DNA of 64,000 nt from Cycas panzhihuaensis. Its lineage: Eukaryota; Cycadophyta. A program made the position numbers and the translations under genes. This document shows positions 1 to 10,727 of the stretch, in pieces. The stretch covers positions 238,645,741 to 238,709,740 of the forward strand of contig CM041465.1 in the NCBI GenBank assembly GCA_023213395.1, read 5' to 3'. The stretch's first letter is position 1; every line of letters begins with the position of its first letter. The notes beneath the pieces were generated by a model, which saw only the letters and a list, made by a program, of their open reading frames with translations, had not been told where the DNA came from and made no database searches.

Positions 1-134
1 AAAGACGCCCACGCCTTTGTGCTGAAATGTCGGTGATGTCAAGAGCATGCCAACATTTCCCATGTGCCTTTCGAGACTTTGCACCCTATTGTTTCGCCAT
101 GGCCTTTCGCTCAGTGGGGATTAGACCTCATTGG
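1..134 (+). pseudogene. Tat-type integrase fragment, truncated
   Basis: Frame 1 reads as the end of the integrase zinc-binding region and the start of the catalytic core. It contains HVPFETLHPIVSPWPF followed by a GLDLIG motif, and it matches the E1 integrase at about 6868-7000 (HVPYEALHPIVSPWPF, GLDLIR). One in-frame stop lies near base 34. The homology ends abruptly at about 134, where sequence from the middle of the E1 LTR begins. It is therefore a broken piece of another Tat-family element upstream of the window, not part of E1. Confidence 0.75.
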
Positions 135-1062
135 GAGTAAAAGTTCTCTTTTGGTTGCACGACATTTCAGGTATGCACTATACCCTTTTGCCTAGCTCTT
201 CTTTTTCTTGTTGCCACTAGGAATATATTCTTACATGATAAACTATATAAAAAGAGAAGGATAATAATTTGCTTGGACACATTCATATTGCATTTCATAC
301 ATTACATGATCGCTTTCTTAGGAAAGGTGCATCTTAGGGATTACACTCCCCCTTTTCCTCTTCTCACTGAATTGTAAATATCCCCTTAGTAGTGCATCAC
401 GTTAGCATGCATGCTTGTATGTGTATGAAACGTTTCATTCCTTAAGCTTTCATTATTAAAAAGAGAGAGAGTGTGTGTGTAGTTTATATCTTTTCTTTTT
501 TTAAAAGTATACACAACATCAATTTTGCTACCACTACCTCTACACTTCACATCTTCAATTAGCACACGCGTAACCTTCCTCGCCCTTGTCAAGGTTTGTG
601 CCTCTCTTCTTTGCACCGTGACAAAGATTCCTCTTTAGCTGCCCCCCTTCCCTTCCTTTAGGCCTACCCTAGCTTTGTTGACTTAGGGTGTCCCATTAGC
701 ACCTGGTGCACATTCTTTTGCCATCCATCCATGCCTACTGCACTTGTGTCACATTCCTTACTCATAAGGGACTTCTCCCTCCATGGGCCCCACTTTTTCG
801 TTCTGGCCATCTAAGGGTGGGGGGACCTCACCTCCAGGGGCTATCTAAGATACCTCTCTTATATCTTGCCCAGCGAACCAAAGAACTAAGCTACTTCGAG
901 GAAGTCATGTGCCATTCATGGGTTCTGAACCTAAGTTCTAATGCACGAACGCCCTGTGTGGTGTTTTCTTCTACTTGTAGGATCATACTTATATTCAAAT
1001 TTTTTCCATTGACTACCCTAACCCCTACTGAGTATAGTGACCATCCTGTAGATGCGATTCCA
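135..1062 (+). repeat. E1 5' LTR, 3' part only
   Basis: This stretch aligns with 22214-22573 plus 36631-37208, the E1 3' LTR. Shared landmarks are a block near 170 (GGTATGCAC), a purine microsatellite near 460-478, and a pyrimidine-rich block at 636-660. It ends in CCA at 1062, one base before the primer-binding site. Roughly the first 2.1 kb of the LTR is missing, judged from the 3' copy of about 3.05 kb. Confidence 0.8.
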
Positions 1063-1063
1063 C

Positions 1064-1083
1064 TGGCGACCATACTAGGGACC
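1064..1083 (+). other. E1 primer-binding site
   Basis: TGGCGACCATACTAGGGACC begins one base after the 5' LTR end. It aligns with TGGCGACCATCTGGGACC in E2 and TGGCTACCATATTTGGGA in E4, all placed at or within a few bases of the LTR end. It is not the common iMet-type site TGGTATCAGAGC. I did not assign the tRNA. Confidence 0.7.
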
Positions 1084-1299
1084 CACCAGTAAGGGATTAG
1101 TCTTCTTCCCTTTCTTGTTGGTGCTACTACCTCTTGGTAGTCCTTTTCCTTTGGTTTCGTTGGGCAACCCCCAACACTTACGCTACCTTCATTCCTCTTC
1201 CTCTTCTAACGTGTTGGTAAGTCTTGTATGCGACATTTCTCATGTTGCCTATGAGGTCTACCCCCATTGTTAGAGGATCCCACATACCATCTCCTTTCA

Positions 1300-3420
1300 T
1301 CATCGGATTATGATTCGACAATGGAAGGATATCCTTTAGATTGGGCATGCCATGCCTTCACTTCTAGATCCCATGACTTTCCTACCTCTTTCCCAGGGTC
1401 CACCCAATAGGGTGATGGCCTTATCTATTATCTGGGTGATAAAAAACACCCACATGATGTCCATCTCTCCACTTACTGAGAGGTCCACTTTATTAGAGGT
1501 TCTGTCTACTTCTTGTGATTAGGTGGATACCCCTCCCACCGATGTGGTTGAAGCTCTCAACACGCACTTCTGTTCCACTCGCCTTCAACCATATCCTAAG
1601 TGGTTTGGAGACACCTTGCATGGTGGGGTGCCTTCTTCGTCCACATCTACCCCACCTAAAATAAGTAACCCGTTTGTCCCATCGCATCTATCCCATTCGA
1701 TTCTCACATCTACCTTAGGGACTTCCATTGCGTCCTTTACTTCCCTTTCTAGTCCTAACTCTTCTGGAACCACTTGAGGTATATCTTTCTCCTAGCTTGG
1801 AGTTAGCATGCCTCTCCCTAGCTAAACAAATATGCCACCTCCAAATGTGACACACACATTTCCTATTAGACCTAAGGGACCTATTTATGCCCCTACTTCT
1901 AGTCATGTGGGGCCCATCTTCACATGCCCTCAAACTTAGTCTAATGGGTCTTCCCTTTACATTCCTCTAGGCTATACATCTCAATCGTGCGGGCATAGTA
2001 AAGGGAACCACCTTCTTGTTTATGGGGTGGATCCTTTACACCCATATGGGTTCGTGCCACCTACAAGTGACCCATATAGGTAGAATCTGATCCCTCACCT
2101 CTCGTTTCCACTATCTTGCATAGCACCTTACACTGCGCCTTCACAAGGAGGCCCAACTCCTTTTTAAGGCATCTTCCCTCAAGTCCCTTTTCAACAAGGG
2201 GCATTCCTTCAAGGAGGGATGGGTCCTCTACCCCCACCCGCTCCTTGCTCATTACCTTCCTCATCTCTTGCTGATCCTATGATCTAGACAAGGGCATATC
2301 CCTTTATGGATTATAGATAGACACCCTTATCTATTGAGGCGCTAAGGACCAACTTACTACCTCATCCCCCTGAAGTTCCAAAATTCAATGGGACTTCATC
2401 GCAAGATCTAGTAGAGCATGTTCGTAGTTTCTTTATGGCATGCATAGGCTACTAGGTCTGTGATCATATCCTAATAAAATTGTTTTTGCAATCCCTTTAA
2501 GATAACACTCTCAAGTGGTTTTATCGCCTACCCGCTCATTCCATCCATTCATTCCAATAGCTCGTGGATGAGTTCATCAACTATTTCGATGTTGCTCCTC
2601 CATTTGAAAGTGGAATGAAATCTCTCCTATCACTTAAACAAGGTCATGATGAAATGAATCATGATTTTATGCAGTGATTCTATGACCTCCTCCATTCCAC
2701 CAAGGCTAATTTGCCTAAAGAATTGAAGAAAGATATCTTTGTCAATGCACTCTACCCAAAAGTTCATATGGAAGTCCTTAAGATAGGGGTGATCACATGT
2801 GACTCTGCCATAGTGAAGTGCTTGGCACTTAAGGCTATTGAGATCCAGGTTGGACTCAAGAAGCCCCTAAAGTCCTCATAGCGACGTGAGGCACCTCCAC
2901 CAACTAAAGAAACTAAAACTCAATAACCTACTAGGTCTTTCTCCCACTCAATCTAGAAGACCTTAGATCCCCTTACCTTGGCGATACATTCGTTTGAGCG
3001 TACGATGAAGGAACTCAAGCTTTAGGCTCCTTCATTACTTACATCCAACAAACCTATTCAACAAGCTTCCCAAGCCTCTCCTCCCAAGGGAGGTGACACC
3101 CAATCCTCTCAAGTGAGGAAATCTGACTCCTCCCTTGATAAGAAGTGGTGTTCCATTCATTGAGAATGCTTCCATGATGATTTGCGCTGTTGGGTTCAAC
3201 ATCCTAGGGATGCCTCACAACGTAACCCTTCTCCCAAATAGGCCTCAAGGCCTAACCTTAACTAATCAATCCATAGAGATCCATTCCCTAAGCATGGGGA
3301 GTGATCGTAACTCCCAACAAAAGAATAACCAAAACTGAGGGAGATCTCTAAACCCCCACCCTTCACACGATAAAGGGAAGGGTATGCAGGGTTTATCTTC
3401 CTCTTTACATTCCCCTAATC
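1300..3420 (+). pseudogene. E1 gag, degenerate
   Basis: Frames collected across this span match E2 gag. The first part (about 1310-1780) includes TPPTDVVEALNTHF and RLQPYPKWFGD, like E2 TPPVDVVEAFNE and RLQPRPRWFED. The capsid-like part (about 2330-2900) includes VDEFINYFDVAPPFESGMKS and LKQGHDEMNHDF. A zinc-knuckle remnant near 3147-3190 reads KKWCSIH, a stop, then FHDD. The usual Tat pattern is C-x2-H-x4-H-x4-C. Many stops and frame changes make it non-coding. The product would have been the structural particle protein acting in the cytoplasm. Confidence 0.75.
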
Positions 3421-3464
3421 ATTGTATCCCTTTGCCTTCATGATCCCAGAACAAGGGAAAGAAG

Positions 3465-4283
3465 GTGATCCAGATACTTGAGGCTACCCCTTTGTGGGCT
3501 TTAACTCGATCTCAAGCCACCAAAGAGGCAACTGACACCTCTTTGCCTATCCCACATCTTGACCCTCTTCTTGAAACCTCTCTTCCAGAAGTCCTTGTGC
3601 TTCCCAAGACCACTCCTGTTTACCCCAGTCACTACGACTTCAGGAGAGCCCTTCCTCAACCTACGGTGAAAGGGAGGCCCTTTTCTATCATTGATGAGCT
3701 TCATACTATGGCCACCAGGATGTCCATTATGGACATCTTGAGAAGTTATCTTGAGTAATGTACACTTCTTTTGGAATATTTAAGATTAGGTGACGCGTCC
3801 GTTTACGCTTTGGGTATTGCCTAAGGTCACGATCTTGTCATTTCTTTCAATCCTAAAGATCTTCCTCCTACTAGTGAAAGGGAGCACCAATGGAACTTCT
3901 CTTTCACCATTACCATTGATATACCTGATTACACTTTGCAATGGACCGTTGTTGATAATGGTTCTTCTTTTAATACCATGCACTTGCGCGTCATGCAAGA
4001 GCTTGGTATTTTTGCCTTGGAACCTATTCCATGGTGATGCCAAGGCTATGACGGTAGTGAGAAGACACCTTTAGGATCTGTTTTGATCCCTCTTACTCTT
4101 GAGGATAAGATTATCCTCACCGACATTGTAGTTCTTGACATAGATGTCGACTACAACCTCCTTTTGGGATGCCCATGGCTTGACCAAATGAGAGTCATTT
4201 GCTTAACTCACTGGGGGCAACTCAAATTCGCCCAGGAGGGGCGAATGAGAGTTGTGTCCTATGAACTCCCTCTCATTAAATAA
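3465..4283 (+). pseudogene. E1 aspartic protease region
   Basis: The gag-protease linker (3465-3758) includes RPFSIIDELHTMATRM, matching E2 PLSVVDELHTVAAGM. The catalytic site near 3952-3975 reads VVDNGSSFN, so the Asp of the D-x-G triad is kept. The second conserved block near 4150-4180 is DYNLLLGCPWLDQ. Frame changes and stops near 3758 and 4036 break it. This domain would cleave the Gag-Pol polyprotein. Confidence 0.75.
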
Positions 4284-4428
4284 TCCCATCAAACTAATCA
4301 AGCAAGCCATGGTTGAGCAAAGGGTGACAAAGGCCCTTCCACCTATGCTTCTGTTTATTCTATCGGCATCCCTTACTCATCTCCCTTAGAAGAAGGCCTT
4401 TCACCCACTTCTTCTAACTTTACCTGTT

Positions 4429-5230
4429 TTGCTCCTATTGGTGTTGGAAGTTACGGGTACCTCGCCATGTTTAGTGACAATGAGTCTGATGGTAAAGACA
4501 AGGATCTCCCTCACCCTGTTTCTCTTCTTAGCACTGGTGGAAGGCACTCCCCTCGTTCCAGATCTCAACCTAGAACCTCTCCCATTAGAGAGACCGACTG
4601 TTCTATTGTATCTCATGTTGTCACTCACATTGATCCACCAATCCTCGAGTCTTTCCCTTCATTGCCTCCTGTAGACAATGAATCAAGGGAACCTCCTTTT
4701 CTCATTTACGAGGAACCTCTCCCTGACTCTCCCATCGAGTCCTTTTGGGATGTTGTGCAACTTGTTGACCACCATAGTCCTATCACTTCTATTTCCTCTC
4801 ATGCCTTGTCTACTCGAAGTAAGGTCATCCACGGGGTGGATTACTTTAAGAACGATGAGGATCTACTTGAGAATTTAGCAGGCTCTGTACCTAACTTTCC
4901 TTTTGGTCACCATAGACTTGGCCATTAGAAGGTCTTAGTAATTGGATCTACCCTAGCTAATCTAAGCCCGTCGCCTATTTTGCCTCTTCCTGTTGACCTT
5001 GCCCCCCTTCATTTTGAGGAAGAGAATGCTATGTACATGGGGGAAACCCAGGACATAATCCTTGCCTCAAAGAAAGTCATTAAGGTAGGAGCAGAATGTT
5101 CTCCTGATAAGATAAGGGAGTATTCCCTTATGTTCCAAGAGTTTTGAGATGTTTTTATATGGGACTATTCTGACATGAAAGGAATCGACCCCTCTATTGT
5201 CACCCACAACCTTACCATAGTCCTTGGCAC
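4429..5230 (+). pseudogene. E1 linker between protease and reverse transcriptase
   Basis: One reading frame from 4467 to 4925 is open for 153 residues. It is acidic and Ser/Pro-rich and ends in GVDYFKNDEDLLENLAGSVP, matching E2 DYFKDDEALLEHLAGLTP. Continuing past a stop, it matches the E2 stretch LHFEEGNAMCMG (here LHFEEENAMYMG, near 5010-5045). I assign no enzymatic motif. It appears to be the poorly conserved spacer of the Tat polyprotein. Confidence 0.6.
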
Positions 5231-5960
5231 TTGCCTTGTGTGTTAGAAACTATGCCCACTTCACCCCTAACTCTCACCTTCCATTAAAATAGAGGTTGAG
5301 AAACTCCTTGATGCAAGACTAATCACTTCCATTGACTACCCTAAATGGGTATCTAACACTGTCCCCATTGCTAAAAAGAATGGGACCATCTGGATATATG
5401 TTGATTTCTATGACATCAACAATGCATGTCTTAAGGATAATTTCCTACTCCCTTTTATTGATTAGATCATCGAACGAACCACTAGATTCAAAGTTATATC
5501 CTTAATAGATGACTTCTCTAGCTATAACCAAATTCAAATCTCTCTTGAAGACTATCAGGAGACGGCCTTTACCACTTCGTGGGGTGCTTTCACCTATAAG
5601 GCAATGCCTTTTAGACTTAAGAACATAGGTGCTACTTATCAAAGAGTGATGCATTTCATCTTTTATGATCTTATCAATAGATCATTGGAAGTCTTCATGG
5701 ATGACATGATCGGCCTCTCACGTGTTAGAGCTCATCATCCTATTGACTTATGGGCCATCTTTATGCGATGCTACAAGTACCATGTAAGCCTCAATTCGGC
5801 TTAAATGTATGTTTGTTATCATACGGTAAACTCCTTAGTTCCCTTGTGTTGAAAGAAGGAATCCAAATCGACCCAGACAAAGTCAAGGCTATCCTTGACA
5901 TGCCAACCCCTAAAACTCAATGATAGATGAAGTCGTTTCGGAAGGCTTGGATTCCTTATG
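5230..5960 (+). pseudogene. E1 reverse transcriptase, broken
   Basis: Motifs in order are VEKLLDARLITSIDYPKW (near 5290-5345), NNACLKDNFLLPFID, KVISLIDDFSSYNQI (Asp of motif A), AFTTSWGAFTYKAMPFRLKN, and the active site FMDDM near 5695-5710, where YxDD is usual. Stops and frameshifts occur near 5464, 5802 and 5922, so no enzyme can be made. It would have copied the element RNA into DNA within the particle. Confidence 0.8.
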
Positions 5961-6480
5961 CATTTTCTGACAAACTTCGTCGTAAATGCTAAACCACTTA
6001 CCAACCTATTAAAGAAGGGAGCCCCATTTGTTTGGTCTTCTAAGACCCAACAAGCCTTTGAAGAACTTAAGGAAGCCCTCACTTCCTCTTTGACGTTGGC
6101 ATCTCCTCTCTTCGATAGGCCCTTCATCCTATATACCTTGGCAACCGATGAATCTCTAGGTGCCTTATTAGCCTAGGAGGATGATTCAGGAATTGAGAGA
6201 GCCATCTACTTCATTAGTCATACCCTTATGGCTACCAAACTTAATTACTCTCCCTTCGAAAAGGAATGCCTCTCCTTAGGACACGTGACCAAGAAGTTTG
6301 GGCACTACTTGCTCGGGAATACCACTAAGGTGATCGTTCAGTCTGATCCCTTACATCAATTACTCACTCGATCTAACCTGACAAGTAGGACTGGCTAGTG
6401 GGCCATTCTCCTCTAAGAATTTGATCTCCAAATAGTTAATAGGAAATCAAAGAAGGCGATGGTAGTAGCAGGATAACTTG
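5958..6480 (+). pseudogene. E1 Ty3/gypsy RNase H
   Basis: The open segment 5958-6173 runs from the RT connection (LTNFVVNAKPLTNLLKKGAP) to RPFILYTLATDESLGALLA, where the first catalytic Asp is the D of ATDES. Further on, YFISHTLMATKLNYSPFEKE and VIVQSDPLHQLLTRSNLTSR match gypsy RNase H blocks and keep the QSD Asp. An in-frame stop at 6174 and others near 6398 break it. It is distinct from the archaeal-type RNase H at 19266-19688. Confidence 0.75.
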
Positions 6481-6639
6481 TGGATGCCCCTATCTCTAAC
6501 TCATTTGGTATTCCTGTAGACAATTCTCTCCCTGATAAGTCTATCTTGATCATTCAAGACTCTACCCCCTATCCACTCGCTAATAGTGAGTGGTATGGTG
6601 ACATCGTATGGTACCTCACCCAGTAGCAATACTTCCCAG

Positions 6640-7834
6640 AAGCCAGTAATAAAGTTGGGTCACAAATTTATACCACTATCAGGAAATACTTCCTTATGGA
6701 TGAAGTATTGTATAAGAGATCCTTTGATGGGATCCTTCTTCATTGCATCACTCCTGATAAAGTAGACCAAATACTCCATGAATGCCACAACAACATTTGT
6801 GGGGGCCACTTTAGGGGCCAATCCATGGCCTAAAGGATCCTTTGTATGGGCTATTATTGGTTGTCCCTCTTCAAGGATGCCCATGCTTATGCCCTGAGAT
6901 GTTGATGATGCAAATAATACACCAACATCACCCATGTGCCCTATGAGGCTCTTCATCCCATTGTATCTCCATGGCCCTTCTTCGAATGGGGTTTGGACCT
7001 TATTAGGGCTATATCACCACCTACTTCATCGCAACACAAGTTTATCTTGACTGCCACACAGTACTTCACAAAATGGGTAGAAGCAATCCCTCTAATTACC
7101 CACTCCTGGCAAGACGATAGTCACCTTCGTCTACCAGTATATTATTTACCACTTTAGAATTTTAGACATCTTGATCATAGACAATGGAACTCCTTTTTGT
7201 AATAAGGAGATGGACGAACTTTATGAGAAATTCAAAATTTCCCATAAGACCTCGTCTTCTTATTACCCCTAGGCCAATGGCCATGTTGAATAATTTAATA
7301 AAACTCTCATCAATATCCTAAAGAAAATCATTGACCAATCTCTGAGAGATTGGCACCTCCATCTCCCTTCCACCCTATGGGCATATTGTACCTCTATCCA
7401 CATGGCTACTGGAATGACTATGTTCTCCCTAGTCCATGGGATTGAGGCAGTCCTCCTATTAGAAGTGGAGATCCCCTCCCTATGAGTTTCTCTTCAAGGT
7501 CTTATCGACGAGGAGTCTATCCGTCAGGCTCGCCTCCTAGATCTCGAAGCCTTAGATGAGAGATGTTTAACCACTTACCAGAAGAACCTCACGTCTAAGG
7601 CCCACTTACAAAGGACCTATGATAAACATCTTCGTTCTTGTCCTTTGCATCCTGGGGACCAAGTCCTCAAATTGGAATATCTCCATATCCGCTTGACCAA
7701 ATTTAGACCCAAATGGGTTGGTCCCTTTGTCGTTCTAGAGAGTCTCAGTAACAACACTTATAAGATCGCCACCCTTGAGGGACTTGAATTCAAGAAAGTC
7801 GTTAATAGGAAATTCCTTAATAAATTCTATACAT
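6640..7834 (+). pseudogene. E1 integrase, broken
   Basis: The zinc-binding region near 6760-6930 reads ILHECHNNICGGHFRG, then a degraded CC pair with stops. The core starts at GLDLIRA near 6990, with ATQYFTKWVEAIPL at about 7050-7095. A remnant of the second Asp region lies near 7178-7195 (caattgg-type DNG reading) and a HVE remnant of the Glu region lies near 7284, in different frames. The C-terminal barrel (7645-7834) reads LEYLHIRLTKFRPKWVGPF and TYKIATLEGLEF, then FLNKFYT and a stop. It would have inserted the cDNA into the genome. Confidence 0.75.
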
Positions 7835-7837
7835 GAC

Positions 7838-8690
7838 CATTCTATTTCTTTCTTTTCACACTCTGAAATGAGCCTAAACTACCATCCTAAGCATGTCTCC
7901 ATTCCTCTTAGTCACAGGTAGGATGGCAGCTTAGGATGGCCTTCCTGTTTCTTTTGGGTTCCTCCTATAGAACCCTGTATCCCCCTTCTTCTAGGAACCT
8001 TATCCTCCTATTTGGGTATATTCCCCAGTTAGGGTGACGTGTGGGAGTGTTGTTACTCCCTCATCATTTGTGCTTCCTTTGTATATCCCACTATGCTCCC
8101 ACATGGATATGTGTGCCACTCTATATCCTAGCCTCATATATGTCTATCACCGCTGCTCATGGTGATTATGTGTGCTTTCGCTAGGAATAAGGCCTTGCAT
8201 TAAAGGAAGTATGTGTAACTCAAACAAATATTATAGCATAAAGTCATACAATAATCAATTAGAAACATCATGACATATCCCTCTATGTGTATCCGTACAC
8301 CCTCATATACATACATACATAAACATAAAACATAAATATACATCATCCATCATGTATCACATACACATCATCATACATCAAATGGGGTATCAATGGCCCC
8401 ATCAATATACATAAATATCATCATGTGTCATATCATACAAATGATATGGTACATAATCTATAGGAAGCCGGAATCCTTGTAGGGAGGAGTACAATCATGT
8501 GACAACATATGGTGACTCCCTAGAGGTATGTGCTTTTCCCTCATCAAATCAAAGCTACTATATCCTATTGATGCTGCCCTGCTCATAGGGTATCGTCTCT
8601 TAGCCTATGTGTTCCCTCTCCTAGGGACCACATGTCTCCCAAACTCCTCCTTAGTCTTTGGGAGCTCCCTGCCTCGCTTCCCTCATCACG
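7838..8690. other. E1 spacer between pol and the 3' end of the antisense gene
   Basis: No coding region is visible. Part near 7866-7890 (GAGCCTAAACTACCATC) matches the E2 spacer near 29610-29630 in reverse. From about 8270 to 8460 the sequence is low-complexity, rich in CAT/ATA words. E2 has a matching ATG/TAT-rich stretch at about 29100-29280. In both elements this lies just downstream of the antisense gene and may hold its 3' UTR and polyadenylation region. Confidence 0.5.
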
Positions 8691-9191
8691 TGGCCTCCTA
8701 AGGGTCATCATCACTGTGTGGGTATGTGTCCTACTCTATGATGACCTTGATGCCACCTGGTCTATCAGCTAATTGTATCATGCCTGGATATGATCTCTCT
8801 TACTCTCCACACTCTGGATTCTCTCCTCCATAATCCAGAATCTCTCCTCCATCCCTTAGAGATGATCCTCCAGCACTGGCATCCTAATCCAGCTCTACGC
8901 ATCTCTACCTACACCTCCCTATGCCTCCAGCACCTGTACTCGACCTTGTAGAGCATCTCTCTCTACCCTGGTCTCCTCTAGCTCGCCTTGTAGTCATCCT
9001 GCATGTGCCTCATGCTCCTGGGACTTAGTTATTCATATGTCCCTCGCCCTAACCAATGGGGCGAACGCCGTCATATGGGCTCCTACCGATCTAGGCTCCT
9101 CTCCTGCTTGGATGGGTGGCTGCCCCTCTGCGTAGGCCTGTGGGAACATCTCCCAGACTACAACCTCTATCAACCTCTAAATCTCAGTTAC
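8690..9191 (-). pseudogene. E1 antisense gene, last exon (coiled-coil part)
   Basis: On the - strand this stretch carries AYAEGQPPIQAGEEPR, then FAPLVRARDI and a helix rich in E/R/L (GELEETRVERDALQGRVQVLEA). It matches the intact E2 exon 28405-28997 (VYAEGQPPIQAGDEPR, FAPMVRARDI, RDELRGRVQALEA). Stops interrupt it. The lower boundary is approximate. The protein tail would be a coiled coil, suggesting oligomerisation, but no function is established here. Confidence 0.65.
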
Positions 9192-9304
9192 TCTTGTAAC
9201 ATCCAACATTCCATGTGTCAATACATGGGGCTATATACTAAACCAAAGTCAAATAACAAAGCATCTAGCTATCGAAAGGATGACAGGAAAAGGTAGTGTC
9301 TCAC
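9192..9304 (-). other. E1 antisense gene, intron 2 (GT-AG)
   Basis: On the - strand the donor reads TAG|GTGAGA at 9304 and the acceptor ACAAG lies at about 9191-9193. It aligns with the E2 intron 28304-28404 (GG|GTGAGAG to GGTAG|G). Both contain a related ACACATGG-AATG/GCATG block shortly before the acceptor. Length is about 112 bp. Confidence 0.6.
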
Positions 9305-10427
9305 CTACTAAGGTCGTTGGCTCATCAACTTTGATGACAACTTCCTCCTCAGGTGCTCCACTAGCTGCTAGTACCTCCTCCTCCTCTAGTACCACCTCGG
9401 TGACTGCCTTGGCTACTCTGACATCTCCTTACTCCTCTGCTGGTGTAATTATCATCCATGATCTACTCATAATCCTTAGCTTCCTAGCTCGTGTCAATGG
9501 GCCTTTAGCCTGCTCTATAGCTCCAAATGGGCCAGCCTCTACTTCCGTGGCTCTAGACGGTCATGCCTCTCCTCTGTGGCTCTAAATGGGCTAGCCTCAT
9601 TGCCGCCATCCCCTCCATTATCATCATCTCTAGGAGCGACTTTGGCTCCTCCTGCCTCATCATCATTGCTCTACCTCACTCCTTTGTATAGATCAGCTAT
9701 TTGGTCTACCATGGTGAGGAGGTCTAGTGATGTAGCCTCCATTGAGTGGCGAACATGTGCTGGTCTAGGTCCCTCTAAAATGAGTGCATCACTGTGGACC
9801 ATGGCAACCCACTCTAAGATAGGGTGTGGTCCTCTTGTGGGCACCACCACTCTGAAGTGGTCGAAAAACCAATCTTTGTAATAGTGTGTTGTCGATAAAC
9901 CATCTCTCCACGCCACCTTGATAGCATCTAACTATGCAACTAGGTTGGTTGCTATCGAGGTGGCTTAGTCGAGCCTCTCTCCAGCCTCACATCTCTGTAC
10001 TACATCCATCCACCTACCAGGTATATCCCTATAGTTCTGTTTCTGGGATATTTGAAACATAACGTATAAAGTGATCAGCTTCCTCATTCAAGGAACTCTA
10101 AACATAACCATGTGTTGTACAGGTATCCCTCGCCTCTCCCACCTATAATGTCTAGTGAAAAATGTAGCTGCCTCTCTATGTTCTGCCTCATTACCAGGCA
10201 GGGCCCATAGTGATGCCGGCCAGCCTATCACTAGCACTCCTAAAATCCTCTATATATTTTTGGGTGTCACCATGACGTCCCCTACCTAGGGGAGGCCAAA
10301 TACATGCCTCTTCCTATCCCAGTATGAGACTATATTAACCAAAAATTACTGATCTGACATGTAATATGGTGTCTATGTGACCTTTAGTAGGCCACACTGT
10401 GCTAAAACCTTCTTGTCCCCTCGGGAC
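9305..10427 (-). pseudogene. E1 antisense gene, main PMD exon (5' end cut off by E3)
   Basis: Read on the - strand from 10427, the translation carries CGLLKV, then VSYWDRKRHVFGLP, GDVMVTPKNI and RILGVLVIGWP. This pattern (WDR..hVFhLP..GdvmVTp.dI.rILGv) is what I recognise as the plant mobile domain. Later come DIPGRWMDVVQRCEAGERLD, an open run at 9916-9671 (HYYKDWFFDHFRVVVPTRGP) and EATSLDLLTMVDQIADLYKG. Several TAG/TGA stops interrupt it. The match to E2 27190-28045 covers the whole length. The start codon lies on the other side of E3, at 18005. Confidence 0.7.
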
Positions 10428-10713
10428 TAAAAAGGGTTAATGACATAAGGTCATTACATTAGTTGATTATTTCAAAAAAGGGTCTTAAGTGAACTTTAAA
10501 TTAGATCACTTAAGTGAAATTCACTTTTATGTGCATTATGTGTAATTTCATTTCACCTAACTCTAATGCTCCCTCTCTCAATATAAAAGTAAAGCTCAAT
10601 GGAGGAGATTCATTCTTACCTCCCTATTTTGTGAGCTACTTTCTTTCTCTCTTATTCCCATGTTTGCCTTTGTATTTAGTGCATGGAGATGAAGCATAGA
10701 TCCACTCTTTTCA
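10428..10713 (+). repeat. E3 5' LTR
   Basis: It matches 17675-17971 over its whole length, with small indels near 10635-10660. It starts TAAAAAGGGTT where the other copy has TGAAAAGGGTT, consistent with a G-to-A change at the terminal TG. It ends CTCTTTTCA two bases before the primer site. A TATAAAAG box lies at 10582-10589. Confidence 0.9.
10582..10589 (+). promoter_or_regulatory. E3 LTR TATA box
   Basis: TATAAAAG within CAATATAAAAGTAA, about 125 bp before the LTR end. It is identical in the 3' LTR (17829-17836). It likely sets the start of the element transcript. Confidence 0.65.
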
Positions 10714-10715
10714 TG

Positions 10716-10727
10716 TGGTATTAGAGC
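10716..10727 (+). other. E3 primer-binding site (tRNA-iMet type)
   Basis: TGGTATTAGAGC, two bases after the LTR end, differs at one base (C to T) from the common plant site TGGTATCAGAGC, complementary to initiator methionine tRNA. Confidence 0.85.

Noticed and set aside
706-1092. A 128-residue open frame in the E1 5' LTR
   Set aside because: It lies in LTR sequence and crosses the LTR end and primer site. The 3' LTR copy is not open in this frame.
8270-8460. CAT/ATA-rich direct repeats that might suggest a CRISPR-like or satellite array
   Set aside because: No regular repeat and spacer pattern. It is low-complexity sequence in a plant retroelement spacer.
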